This document shows, piece after piece, positions 1 through 7,469 of a DNA stretch of 7,915 nucleotides. How positions within the stretch are numbered: the first letter of the stretch is position 1; every line of letters begins with the position of its first letter. The position numbers and the translations under genes are program-made. This stretch comes from an uncultured Clostridia bacterium (GTDB lineage Bacteria > Bacillota > Clostridia > TANB77 > CAG-508), in the NCBI GenBank assembly GCA_944390505.1, contig CALXQF010000054.1, forward strand, positions 1-7,915, written 5' to 3'. Below the pieces are notes generated by a model. The model did not search any database, was not told where the DNA came from, and saw only the letters and a program-made list of their open reading frames with translations.

Positions 1-271
1 ATTTTAAAAATAATAAATTATATTTATATTCTAAAAATAATAAATAAAAAAAATAATAATCAATTAAAAATAAATTCAAAATAAATAAATTATTAAATAA
101 ATTAATTTTTTAATATTATTTTTTATTAATTAATTATTTATTTAATTTTATTAAAAAAATATTTTAATAATTAATAATTTTTTAATAAATAAAAATCACT
201 CATGTCAATTATTAATTTATATTTTAGTGCAAAAATTATTCTTTACCATTTTTTATTTTATATTTTGTTTC

Positions 272-735
272 ATAAATATTACAATTTCTTTTCATATTAT
301 TGTTTGTTTTGTATTCCAGTTTTTTACAATTTTTGTGTTGCTTTTTTGTTTCTTCTTACGATATAGTATCGCATTTTATTATAGAACTTTCGTTCTTTTT
401 TTGATTGATGCTTGTTTTGGATTTTTTGTCTTTTCGTCATTTTGTTTTACTTAATCAAACTTTATCTCTATCTAGCACTTATTACTTAATTGTATAAAAG
501 TAATTTTGTAAACCATCCTCTTGTTGTTATGTCTACTTGATTATCTGGCTCTTCTCTCAACAATTTTTTTACTTTTTCTATTTATTCCGATGGTCTTATG
601 TGATTTTTTATTTCCAATTTCTTATCTTTATTTTATTCTTTTTAAACGTTAACATTATTCTATGTACAGTTTTTAGTTCTTTCGAATTTTTTAACTGCTT
701 CACTTTTTCTACTTTTTCAATACCTTTTAGACAAT
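272..735. repeat. Diverged tandem repeat, copy A
   Basis: This copy shares a series of words with 1297-1761 in the same order and at nearly the same spacing. The shared words are ATAAATATTACAA (272), TATTCCA (312), TTTTTTACAATTTTT (about 320), ATAGAA (381), a T-run with GTCTTTT (428), TTATGTCTAC (527), TTTATTCCGATG (581) and GACAATT (730). The offset to copy B stays within 1025-1027 across about 460 bp, so there are almost no net indels. By hand count identity is about 80% over the first 65 bp and about 55-60% in a following 53-bp stretch. Reading the minus strand gives only short open runs, the longest noticed being a Lys/Arg-rich 38-codon frame at 324-440 without a ribosome binding site. 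The ancestral element is not recognised. It may extend further in both directions, but alignment inside pure A/T is not meaningful. Confidence 0.7.
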
Positions 736-983
736 TCTATATTTTGTATTAATATCCATTTGAATTTATTATTTTAAATCTACTTTTTTATATGTCAGAT
801 ATATCAATTAATAATTTTTTATCTACTTTATGAGTATATACTTTTTCATTCTAAAAATTATTTATTGTTTGTTTTATTTTTTATGGTTTGTACTTTGAAT
901 TGTTTAACATGATAAAATTTTCATAATTTATTTTTTTAATTTTTTTATTTTGTTATTTATTATTTAATTATTTATAATTTATG

Positions 984-1274
984 ATTTTATTTTTATTTTA
1001 TTTTTTATTATTAATTTTAATAATAAAATATTTTTATTTATATTTATATTTATATTTTTATTTTTAATATTAAAAAATATAAATTATATTTTATTTTTTT
1101 ATAATTAAAATTAATTTAAAAATTTAATAAAAAAATAATTAATTATATTTTATTAAAAATAAAATTAATTATTTATTTTGTCAAAATTAAATATTTTTTA
1201 TATAATTAATATAATAATATATTTATTTATTAATTATATAAAATATTTTTTTTATATTAAATTTTATTTTTATA
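984..1274. other. Almost pure A/T tract
   Basis: Positions 984-1179 contain no G or C at all (196 bases), and 1183-1274 contain none either. The only breaks are G at 1180 and C at 1182. The tract separates the two repeat copies, and a similar tract (three C and no G in 1-196) precedes copy A. It will melt easily, bend and form many weak hairpins, but no specific regulatory site can be defined. It is listed because it is an extreme even for this genome. Confidence 0.85.
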
Positions 1275-1296
1275 CTTTTTATCTGTTTTTTCTTTT

Positions 1297-1761
1297 ATAA
1301 ATATTACAAATTCATTTCAAATTTATCATTGCTTTTTATTCCATTTTTTTTACAATTTTTCTATTGTCAATTTGAGTCTTTCTTTCATAATTTATCATTC
1401 TATATCATAGAATTTATGTTTGTTTCAAGAAAAAAATTTTACTTGCCTTTTTTTGTCTTTTAGTAATTATTCCTATTTTAGGTTGTTCTTTCTCTTTTCT
1501 ATGCTTACTAATTCTATTTATAGAAAATAATTTTATAGTTTACACATATTGTATTATGTCTACAAAATTGTTGAAAATTTTTTATTGATATTTTTAGTCT
1601 TTTTTCATTTATTCCGATGAATTTTTGGCTTTCTTTTTATTTCTTTTTTTCTTTATGCATTTTTTATTTTTTTATTAAAATCAATTTTGTGAAGGTAAAT
1701 TTCTCGGTTTTCTTATTTTGGACCTATCTCATTTTCATCTTTTAGTTTACTATTTGACAAT
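1297..1761. repeat. Diverged tandem repeat, copy B
   Basis: This is the partner of the copy at 272-735. The matching words are ATAAATATTACAA (1297), TATTCCA (1337), the ACAATTTTT block (1352), ATAGAA (1407), GTCTTTT (1455), TTATGTCTAC (about 1554), ATTCCGATG (1611) and GACAATT (1756). The minus-strand frame that is open in copy A is broken here by several stops, although a short shared peptide, T-K-R-Q-K, is still visible. Neither copy therefore looks like a working protein gene. What can be seen fits either a decayed tandem gene pair or two decayed copies of a mobile or repetitive element of roughly 1 kb. I could not find clear terminal inverted repeats or target-site duplications in the A/T background. 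Confidence 0.7.
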
Positions 1762-2497
1762 TTTGTTTATCGTTGTTTTACTTACATTTTTTCTTTTTTG
1801 ATTTACTGGTGTTCTGTTCCTTTTCTTTGAAATTCGTAATTTTTATATCTACTTTTAGTTTTTTTATTTTTATCACATGCGTTTTCTATAAAAAATATCT
1901 TATATCATTTTTTCACTATAATTATTTTTTTAATTATATTATTTTCATTATTAATTATTTTATTATTTCACTATTTCTATTTTTACTTTTAATATTTTTA
2001 ATTTTATTTTTATTTTAATTTTTTCTATCTCTATTTTTTATCATTTATCTTTTATTATTAATAATTTATTTTATCAATTATGTTTTATTGATATTTTATA
2101 AAAATAAATACTATAAATTTTAAATAATTTATTTTTATTAATAATTTTTTATTTTATTTTTAATTATGTATTTTATATATTTATATGTTAAAAATATCTG
2201 TTTTTTATATTTATAATTATTTTAATTATTATTTTTGTTAGTTTCTAAATATTTTTCATTTTTAATATCTAATATTTTTTATAGGACTAATTACTATTTT
2301 TTGGGAATAAATAAGAAAATAATATGAAGATCATTTTTTATATTACCTTATGGGGAGGATTACTTTAGAAATAGGCTATAATTATGACTTAATTTAAAAT
2401 AAGAATATTGAAATAAATTAATATCAATTTTACATCATATATCTATGCATAATATAATGTAAACTAGAAAAATCTTGCGTTTTAATTTTATACTTTC

Positions 2498-2526
2498 TTG
2501 TCAATTTCCTTATAAAATGATATAAT
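2498..2526 (+). promoter_or_regulatory. SigA-type promoter of the dnaD-like/dnaI operon
   Basis: The -35 box is TTGTCA at 2498-2503 (5 of 6 bases match TTGACA). It is followed by a 17-bp spacer and a perfect -10 box TATAAT at 2521-2526. Transcription should start near 2532-2534, giving an untranslated leader of about 24 bases before the ATG at 2557. Because the -10 box directly abuts the in-frame TTG at 2527, that TTG cannot be the start codon of a transcript made from this promoter. Confidence 0.85.
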
Positions 2527-2556
2527 TTGAGAAAACAAAACAATGGAGGAATTCTT

Positions 2557-3522
2557 ATGAAACTAGAGCAAAATGATTTATTACCTTTATTTTCAAATAC
2601 TACTATTCCAGATATATTTTTTACAGAATATCTTCCACAAGCAAATGGAGATTATATTAAAATTTATTTATACATTTTATTTTTGTCGAAATATGATAAA
2701 GATATAAAAGTAAATGATTTGTGTAAGAAATTAGGACTTTCTTTAAAAATAGTACAAGATGGTATGAAATACTGGGAAGATGAAGGAGTTATTACAAAAA
2801 AGAATACAGGATATGTGTTAAATAATTTGCAGGAAATAGAATTGCATCATTTATATAAGCCTAAAGCTTCTTTATCTGCCGAACAAATTCAAAAGTCTGC
2901 TGAGAGTCAAAAACGTGCAAAGACAATTGAATATATTAATAATAAATTTTTCTCTGGTTTGATGCCTACAACATGGTATCCTGACATTGAATTGTGGTTT
3001 CAAAAATATCATTTTGATGATGAAGTAATGATTGCCTTATTTGAATATTGTTTTGATAAATCTGCCCTTCATAGAAATTATATTCAGGCTGTTGCTGATG
3101 CTTGGGCTAAAAATTCTATTAAAACATATAATGATTTAGATATTTATTATGAAAAGCAAGAAAAATTAAATAAAACTGCTAGTTTAATTAGTAAAAAGTT
3201 AGGATTATCTAGACAATTATCACAATATGAATATGCCTATATTGAAAAATGGTTAATTGATTTTAATTTTTCTTTCGACATTATTGAAATTGCTTTAAAA
3301 AGAACTACTTCAAAGGTAAATCCAAGTTTTGATTATATTGATAAATTATTAACAGATTGGCATGATAGAGGTTTTACTACCACAGAGCAAGTTCAGAAAT
3401 TTTTAGCTGATATCAAACAAAAGAATAATAATATTAAAGAATTGGAAAAGAAAACTGGATATCAAAAATATGAGCAAAGAAGTTATGATAATTTAAATCA
3501 TTTATATGCTAACAAAAAATAA
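2557..3522 (+). CDS. DnaD-domain replication initiation protein
   Basis: This is a 321-aa primosomal protein of the DnaD/DnaB family. In Bacillota such proteins remodel DNA at origins or stalled forks and help recruit the helicase loader and replicative helicase. Residues about 18-100 form the winged-helix N-terminal domain, with a recognisable helix-turn-helix stretch around 52-75 (VNDLCKKLGLSLKIVQDGMK). Residues about 118-200 and 205-285 are two DnaD-type C-terminal (DnaB_2) domains, each ending in the family motif of aromatic and small residues before a Trp: YIQAVADAW at 175-183 and YIDKLLTDW at 260-268. A charged Lys/Asn-rich tail of about 35 residues follows. The start is ATG at 2557, six bases after GGAGGA (2545-2550). 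An upstream in-frame TTG at 2527 overlaps the promoter and is rejected. The downstream helicase-loader gene begins 15 bases after the stop and is surely co-transcribed. Paralogous DnaD-like proteins occur in phages, but the pairing with a DnaI-type ATPase and the native-looking codon use favour the chromosomal gene. Confidence 0.92.
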   Translation: MKLEQNDLLPLFSNTTIPDIFFTEYLPQANGDYIKIYLYILFLSKYDKDIKVNDLCKKLGLSLKIVQDGMKYWEDEGVITKKNTGYVLNNLQEIELHHLYKPKASLSAEQIQKSAESQKRAKTIEYINNKFFSGLMPTTWYPDIELWFQKYHFDDEVMIALFEYCFDKSALHRNYIQAVADAWAKNSIKTYNDLDIYYEKQEKLNKTASLISKKLGLSRQLSQYEYAYIEKWLIDFNFSFDIIEIALKRTTSKVNPSFDYIDKLLTDWHDRGFTTTEQVQKFLADIKQKNNNIKELEKKTGYQKYEQRSYDNLNHLYANKK

Positions 3523-3537
3523 ATTGAGGAGGTTATT

Positions 3538-4536
3538 TTGAATACTTCTACTTTAAAATCATTATTAATTGAATATGATAAAAAGAGAATCAGAGAGCAG
3601 GAAATTGCAGAAAGAGAAAAAAATGAGTTATATGAAGAATTTCCAAGGCTTTCTGAAATAGATAAAAAATTAAGTTCTCTTGCTTTTTCTACTATGAGAG
3701 AATTAGCACAAAATAATGATAAAAAATTATTAGATCAATTAAATTCTAATATTACACAATTAAAACAAGAAAAAGAAAAAATTCTAAAATCAATTGGAAA
3801 AAGAGCTGAAAGAATTTTTACTCAATATGAATGTAAAAAATGTCATGATACAGGATATATTTCAAATGGTTCCTCTAGTGAAATGTGTAGCTGTTTAAAA
3901 CAAAAAATATATGATATTGAATATAATAAATCGAATATGCATCATCTTGAAAAGCAAAATTTTGAAAATTTTAATTTAAATTTTTATTCTACAGAAGTGA
4001 ATTCTGAGAAATATCAATCAGATATTTCTCCTAGAGAAAATATGGAATTAATTTTAAAAATTTGTCACACTTTTATTGAACAATTTGATGATCAAGAGGA
4101 AAAAAATCTTCTATTTACAGGAAAAACAGGACTTGGAAAAACATATTTATCTAGTTGTATTGCAAATGAATTATTAAAACAAGGTAAAACAGTATTATAT
4201 CAAACTGCTTCTGTTATGCTAGATACAATTATTAATTATCGTTTTGGTAAATCCAATCATTCTAAAGATATTTATGATTCTTTATTAAATGTAGATTTAT
4301 TAATTATTGATGATTTAGGAACAGAAGGCATTAATAATATGAAATTAGTAGAATTATTTAATCTTTTAAATACAAGATTATTAAATAGTAATAAAATTAC
4401 CAAAACTATTATTTCTACTAATTTAAGCTTACAATCTTTATTTAATACTTATGATGAGAGGATTGTTTCTAGAATTGTTGGAAATTATAATATATGTTAT
4501 TTTTTTGGTGAAGATATTCGTTTTATAAATCATTAA
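3538..4536 (+). CDS. dnaI: DnaI/DnaC-type AAA+ helicase loader
   Basis: This 332-aa ATPase belongs to the DnaC/DnaI family, which loads the hexameric replicative helicase onto single-stranded DNA. Residues about 1-90 are highly charged and probably coiled-coil, and likely contact the helicase. Next comes a zinc-binding cluster with Cys99, Cys102, Cys117 and Cys119 (CxxC, then CxC). The AAA+ domain shows Walker A GKTGLGKT at 195-202, Walker B LLIIDDLG at 254-261, a sensor-1 motif IISTN at 291-295 and the DnaC-family arginine motif DERIVSRI at 306-313. The length is usual for the clostridial form. The start is TTG at 3538, supported by a near-perfect GAGGAGG site at 3526-3532 five bases upstream. 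The next in-frame Met is residue 53, which would remove most of the N-terminal region. The gene is translated from the same message as the DnaD-domain gene. Naming varies: E. coli calls the loader DnaC, B. subtilis DnaI. IstB-type transposition helpers share the AAA+ core, but the zinc cluster and the DnaD partner argue for the replication loader. Confidence 0.93.
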   Translation: MNTSTLKSLLIEYDKKRIREQEIAEREKNELYEEFPRLSEIDKKLSSLAFSTMRELAQNNDKKLLDQLNSNITQLKQEKEKILKSIGKRAERIFTQYECKKCHDTGYISNGSSSEMCSCLKQKIYDIEYNKSNMHHLEKQNFENFNLNFYSTEVNSEKYQSDISPRENMELILKICHTFIEQFDDQEEKNLLFTGKTGLGKTYLSSCIANELLKQGKTVLYQTASVMLDTIINYRFGKSNHSKDIYDSLLNVDLLIIDDLGTEGINNMKLVELFNLLNTRLLNSNKITKTIISTNLSLQSLFNTYDERIVSRIVGNYNICYFFGEDIRFINH

Positions 4537-4548
4537 ATATCCAAAATT

Positions 4549-4602
4549 AAAATATAGTGATTTAAATTTTGACAATTAAAATTTAAATCACTATATTTTT
4601 TT
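4549..4602. terminator. Bidirectional intrinsic terminator between convergent operons
   Basis: Arms at 4549-4570 and 4578-4599 are perfect 22-bp reverse complements around a 7-base loop (GACAATT). On the + strand the stem runs into seven T's (4596-4602), as expected for the end of the helicase-loader message. On the minus strand the stem is followed by a T-rich run (TTTTAATTTT), so it can also end the gyrA/small-gene message. The stem is AT-rich, with its few G-C pairs in the GTGA/TCAC part. Confidence 0.88.
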
Positions 4603-4625
4603 ATCTCAATGTTTCTATTTGATAT

Positions 4626-4913
4626 TTATCTTTCTAAATTTTTCTGTCTATTTCTATCGTGTTCTTCTCTCATTTTTTTTATTTGTTTATTTATTTCATC
4701 CATTGAATGGATTTTTCTCTGAATGAAACCATAAAGATTTGGCATTTGCTTCATATGATTAGGAAGTGAAACAATATAAGACTGTATTATTTCTTCTATC
4801 ATTTCTGCTTCATTTGGAAATTTTCCATCTCGTATAGCTACAATTCTACAATATAATTCATTTTCTATTAAAACACTTAATTGGTGTTTTAATTCTTCTT
4901 GATTTTCTTTCAT
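4626..4913 (-). CDS. Small charged protein of unknown function downstream of gyrA
   Basis: I do not recognise this 95-aa protein. It has no signal peptide or membrane segment and appears largely helical. Residues about 1-20 are Glu/Lys-rich. A middle part (about 18-50) contains IVAIRDGKFPNEAEMIEEII, an amphipathic-looking helical stretch. The C-terminal third is a basic, probably coiled-coil helix rich in Lys, Arg, Glu and Gln. The ATG at 4911-4913 is preferred because AGGAAGTG (4923-4930 on this strand) lies about nine bases upstream. A longer frame beginning at 4949 would place that site inside the coding region. The gene follows gyrA by 59 bases on the same strand with no clear promoter or terminator between, so co-transcription is likely, and the shared hairpin at 4549-4602 ends the unit. 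Composition matches gyrA, so it looks native. A small DNA-binding or regulatory role is possible, but no motif proves it. Confidence 0.72.
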   Translation of the reverse strand: MKENQEELKHQLSVLIENELYCRIVAIRDGKFPNEAEMIEEIIQSYIVSLPNHMKQMPNLYGFIQRKIHSMDEINKQIKKMREEHDRNRQKNLER

Positions 4914-4972
4914 TTTTAGTTTCACTTCCTTTATATAGAGGTAACGCAAGTTAAATTCTTCAATTATATTTT

Positions 4973-7432
4973 TTAGTTTTCCTCATCATTTTCCTCTGGA
5001 TTAATTGTTTCTATGCTAACTACCTTTCCTTCATTCGTTCTCATTAATGTCACACCTTGTGTTGACCTTCCCAAAACGCTGATGTCTTTTACTTTTAATC
5101 TAATAATAGTGCCATTTTCCGTAATAATCATAACATCTTCATCATCTGTTGCAATACGAATACCTACTAAAGTTCCTGTTTTTGGAGTAATTTTATAAGT
5201 GATAACTCCTTTTCCTCCTCTTGTTTGTACTCTGTATTCATCTAATTCTGTTCTTTTTCCAAATCCATTTTCTGTAATAGCAAGTAAAGTAGCATTATGA
5301 TTTCCTTCAATAATGGATTCCATACCAATCACAAAATCATCATCATTTAAGCGAATTCCAATAACTCCTTGTGCAGTTCTTCCCATTGGTCTTACATCCT
5401 TTTCACTAAAAGTAATGCTAAGCCCTTGGCTTGTTACTAACACTACATTATCTTGTCCATCTGTTAATCTTACATCAATTAACTCATCGTCTTCTCTTAA
5501 AGTAATCGATAATAATCCATTCTTTCTATTGCTATCAAATTCATTTAATGGTGTTTTCTTAATAAATCCTTTTTTAGTTCCCATTAATAGATATTTGCCA
5601 TCTGCAAAATTAGAAATTGGAATAACAGCTGAAATTTTTTCTCCTGCATCTAATCTTAATAAATTAACAATAGCTGTACCTTTCGCAGTTCTTCCGGCTT
5701 CTGGAATTTCATATCCTCTTAAACGATATAATTTTCCTTTATTACTAAAGAATAATATTGTATCATGTGTAGAAGCAGTAAAGATTTGTTTTACAAAATC
5801 GTCTTCTCTGGTTGCAAGTCCAGTAATTCCTTTTCCGCCACGTTTTTGGCTTTTATAAGTATCAATTGGCATTCTTTTGACATATCCAAAATGTGTTAAA
5901 GTGATAACTGTTTGCTCTTCTTTTACTAAATCTTCAATATTAATTTCTCCTTCTGCTGCTACAATTTTCGTTTTTCTTTCATCACCATATTTTTGCTTAA
6001 TTTCTAATAATTCTTCTTTGATGATATCAAATACTAATTTTTCACTTGCAAGTACTGCTCTTAGGTGATCAATTAATTTCATTAATTCGTTATATTCTTC
6101 ATCTATTTTTTCTCTTTGCAAACCGGATAAAGTCTTTAATCTCATGTCCAAAATAGATTGTGCTTGTATATCAGAAAGTTTAAATCTTTCCATTAATCTT
6201 TCTTTTGCATCATCGTAAGAATTACGAATAATTTCAATTACTTCATCAATATTATCTAATGCAATTTTTAATCCCTCTAAAATATGTGCCCTTGCTAATG
6301 CTTTGTCTAAATCAAATTGTGTTCTACGAAGGATAACTGTTTTTCTATGGTCAATATAATGGTCTAAACATTGTCTTAATGTTAGAATTTTAGGTTCTCC
6401 GTTGACTAATGCTAGCATAATAATTCCAAAAGTATCTTGTAGTTGCGTATGCTTATATAACTGATTTAATACAACTTGTGCATTAACATCTCTTTTTAAT
6501 TCAATAACAACTCTTACTTTTGATTCTCTATCAGATTCATCTCTTAATTCAGAAATTCCTTCAATTCTTTTTTCTTTTACTAATGTTGCAATATTTTCAA
6601 TTAATTTTGCCTTATTTACTTGATATGGAAGAGAATTGACAATAATTCTTTGTTTATTATTGTTCATTTCTTCAATTTCACATTCTGCACGAACTGTAAT
6701 TTTTCCTCTTCCAGTAGTATATGCTTGTTTAATTCCTTCTAATCCTAAAATAATACCTTCTGTTGGAAAATCTGGTCCTTTTATAACTTCCATTAATTCT
6801 TCATCTGTTACATTATCTTCATCAATAATTTTAATAATTCCATTAATAATTTCTGTTAAATTATGTGGTGGAATGTTAGTTGCCATACCTACTGCAATTC
6901 CTGAAGAGCCATTAATTAACAATGTTGGAATTTTAGAAGGAAGTACTGTTGGTTCTTGCAAACGATCGTCATAGTTTGGCATAAAATCTACTGTGTTTTT
7001 TTCAATATCAGTAAGCATAGTTTCTGCAATTTTAGCCATTCTTGCTTCTGTGTACCTCATTGCTGCTGCTCCATCACCATCAATGGAACCGAAATTTCCA
7101 TGTCCATCAATTAATGGATATCTTTGCGTAAAATCTTGTGCTAAACGCACCATTGCATCATATACGGAAGCATCACCATGTGGATGATATCTTCCCAAAA
7201 CAGAACCTACTGTATTGGCACACTTTCTATATGGCTTATCAGATGTAATTCCATCTTCATACATAGCATATAAAATTCTTCTATGTACCGGTTTAAGACC
7301 ATCTCTTACATCTGGAAGTGCTCTAGCTACAATAACGCTCATTGCATAATCGATGTAGGCTGTTCTCATCTCTTTTTCAATATCACGTTCTATAATTTTT
7401 CCGTCATTTCTTTTTACGTCATTTTCTGCCAT
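4973..7432 (-). CDS. gyrA: DNA gyrase subunit A
   Basis: This is the complete 819-aa A subunit of DNA gyrase, the type IIA topoisomerase that with GyrB introduces negative supercoils using ATP. The N-terminal breakage-reunion domain (about 1-500) shows the winged-helix quinolone region RYHPHGDASVYDAMVRLAQ (81-99) and the catalytic Tyr127 in AAMRYTEARM, equivalent to E. coli Tyr122. The C-terminal DNA-wrapping domain (about 505-810) is a six-bladed beta-pinwheel. Its GyrA box reads QKRGGKG at 529-535 (QRRGGKG in the canonical form), which separates it from ParC of topoisomerase IV. Related blade motifs include QTRGGKG (736-742), GRTAQG (684) and GRSTQG (788). The protein ends in an acidic tail. 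Ala88 stands where E. coli has Ser83, while Asp92 matches E. coli Asp87. The ATG start has a GAGG site seven bases upstream (7440-7443). gyrB is not next to it within the window, and the small downstream gene probably shares its message. Confidence 0.98.
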   Translation of the reverse strand: MAENDVKRNDGKIIERDIEKEMRTAYIDYAMSVIVARALPDVRDGLKPVHRRILYAMYEDGITSDKPYRKCANTVGSVLGRYHPHGDASVYDAMVRLAQDFTQRYPLIDGHGNFGSIDGDGAAAMRYTEARMAKIAETMLTDIEKNTVDFMPNYDDRLQEPTVLPSKIPTLLINGSSGIAVGMATNIPPHNLTEIINGIIKIIDEDNVTDEELMEVIKGPDFPTEGIILGLEGIKQAYTTGRGKITVRAECEIEEMNNNKQRIIVNSLPYQVNKAKLIENIATLVKEKRIEGISELRDESDRESKVRVVIELKRDVNAQVVLNQLYKHTQLQDTFGIIMLALVNGEPKILTLRQCLDHYIDHRKTVILRRTQFDLDKALARAHILEGLKIALDNIDEVIEIIRNSYDDAKERLMERFKLSDIQAQSILDMRLKTLSGLQREKIDEEYNELMKLIDHLRAVLASEKLVFDIIKEELLEIKQKYGDERKTKIVAAEGEINIEDLVKEEQTVITLTHFGYVKRMPIDTYKSQKRGGKGITGLATREDDFVKQIFTASTHDTILFFSNKGKLYRLRGYEIPEAGRTAKGTAIVNLLRLDAGEKISAVIPISNFADGKYLLMGTKKGFIKKTPLNEFDSNRKNGLLSITLREDDELIDVRLTDGQDNVVLVTSQGLSITFSEKDVRPMGRTAQGVIGIRLNDDDFVIGMESIIEGNHNATLLAITENGFGKRTELDEYRVQTRGGKGVITYKITPKTGTLVGIRIATDDEDVMIITENGTIIRLKVKDISVLGRSTQGVTLMRTNEGKVVSIETINPEENDEEN

Positions 7433-7469
7433 TTTTTTACCTCTTTTCTAGTCTTTTTTCTACACTTGT

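Larger units (their letters stand above)
1..2490. other. Long gene-free AT-rich region with decayed tandem repeat
   Basis: No convincing gene is visible in either strand over about 2.5 kb. Open frames on the + strand are short and almost pure Phe/Leu/Ile/Ser, which is what T-rich DNA gives by chance, and they lack ribosome binding sites. The composition is modular. Nearly pure A/T blocks lie at about 1-196, 984-1274 and 1990-2280. Between them lie two T-rich, C-over-G blocks at about 197-950 and 1275-1900. The two T-rich blocks are diverged copies of one another (entered separately). Because coding strands in low-GC Bacillota are usually purine-rich, the T excess on + suggests that any ancestral genes lay on the minus strand and have decayed. 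Composition becomes more ordinary from about 2290, ahead of the dnaD-like promoter. I saw no DnaA-box cluster, tRNA, rRNA or CRISPR array here. Confidence 0.75.

Noticed and set aside
93..145. Imperfect inverted repeat in the first A/T block
   Set aside because: In almost pure A/T sequence such pairings arise by chance; the arms contain no G or C and have a bulge.
324..440. 38-codon Lys/Arg-rich minus-strand frame in repeat copy A
   Set aside because: No Shine-Dalgarno sequence, composition expected from A-rich DNA, and the frame is destroyed in copy B. It is treated as remnant sequence only.
227..752. Open frames on + at 227-454 and 537-752 coding Phe/Ile/Leu-rich peptides that resemble membrane proteins
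   Set aside because: T-rich DNA gives such frames by chance. They have no ribosome binding sites, and the equivalent frame in the second repeat copy is interrupted by stops.
1754..1782. Perfect TTGACA (1754-1759) that looks like a -35 box
   Set aside because: No acceptable -10 box lies 16-18 bases downstream and no gene follows.
1773..2018. 81-codon hydrophobic open frame on +
   Set aside because: Same cause: almost only Phe, Leu, Ile and Tyr codons from T-rich sequence, no ribosome binding site or promoter.
2324..2368. 14-codon frame starting at ATG 2324 with a GGGGAGG motif inside it at 2352-2358
   Set aside because: The GGGGAGG has no start codon at a suitable distance, the frame is very short, and its own upstream region has no convincing ribosome binding site.
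1..2526. Replication origin (oriC) in the AT-rich region
   Set aside because: No TTATCCACA-like DnaA-box cluster was found by eye on either strand, and dnaA/dnaN are absent. AT-richness alone is not enough.
4914..4972. Possible separate promoter for the 95-aa gene (TTGAAG with TATATA)
   Set aside because: The spacing is about 20 bases and the -35 match is poor. Co-transcription with gyrA is the simpler reading.
5313..5858. 181-codon open frame on + and several shorter ones across 5013-7603
   Set aside because: These lie antisense to or across the 5' end of gyrA, whose protein sequence is unmistakable. They are shadow frames.
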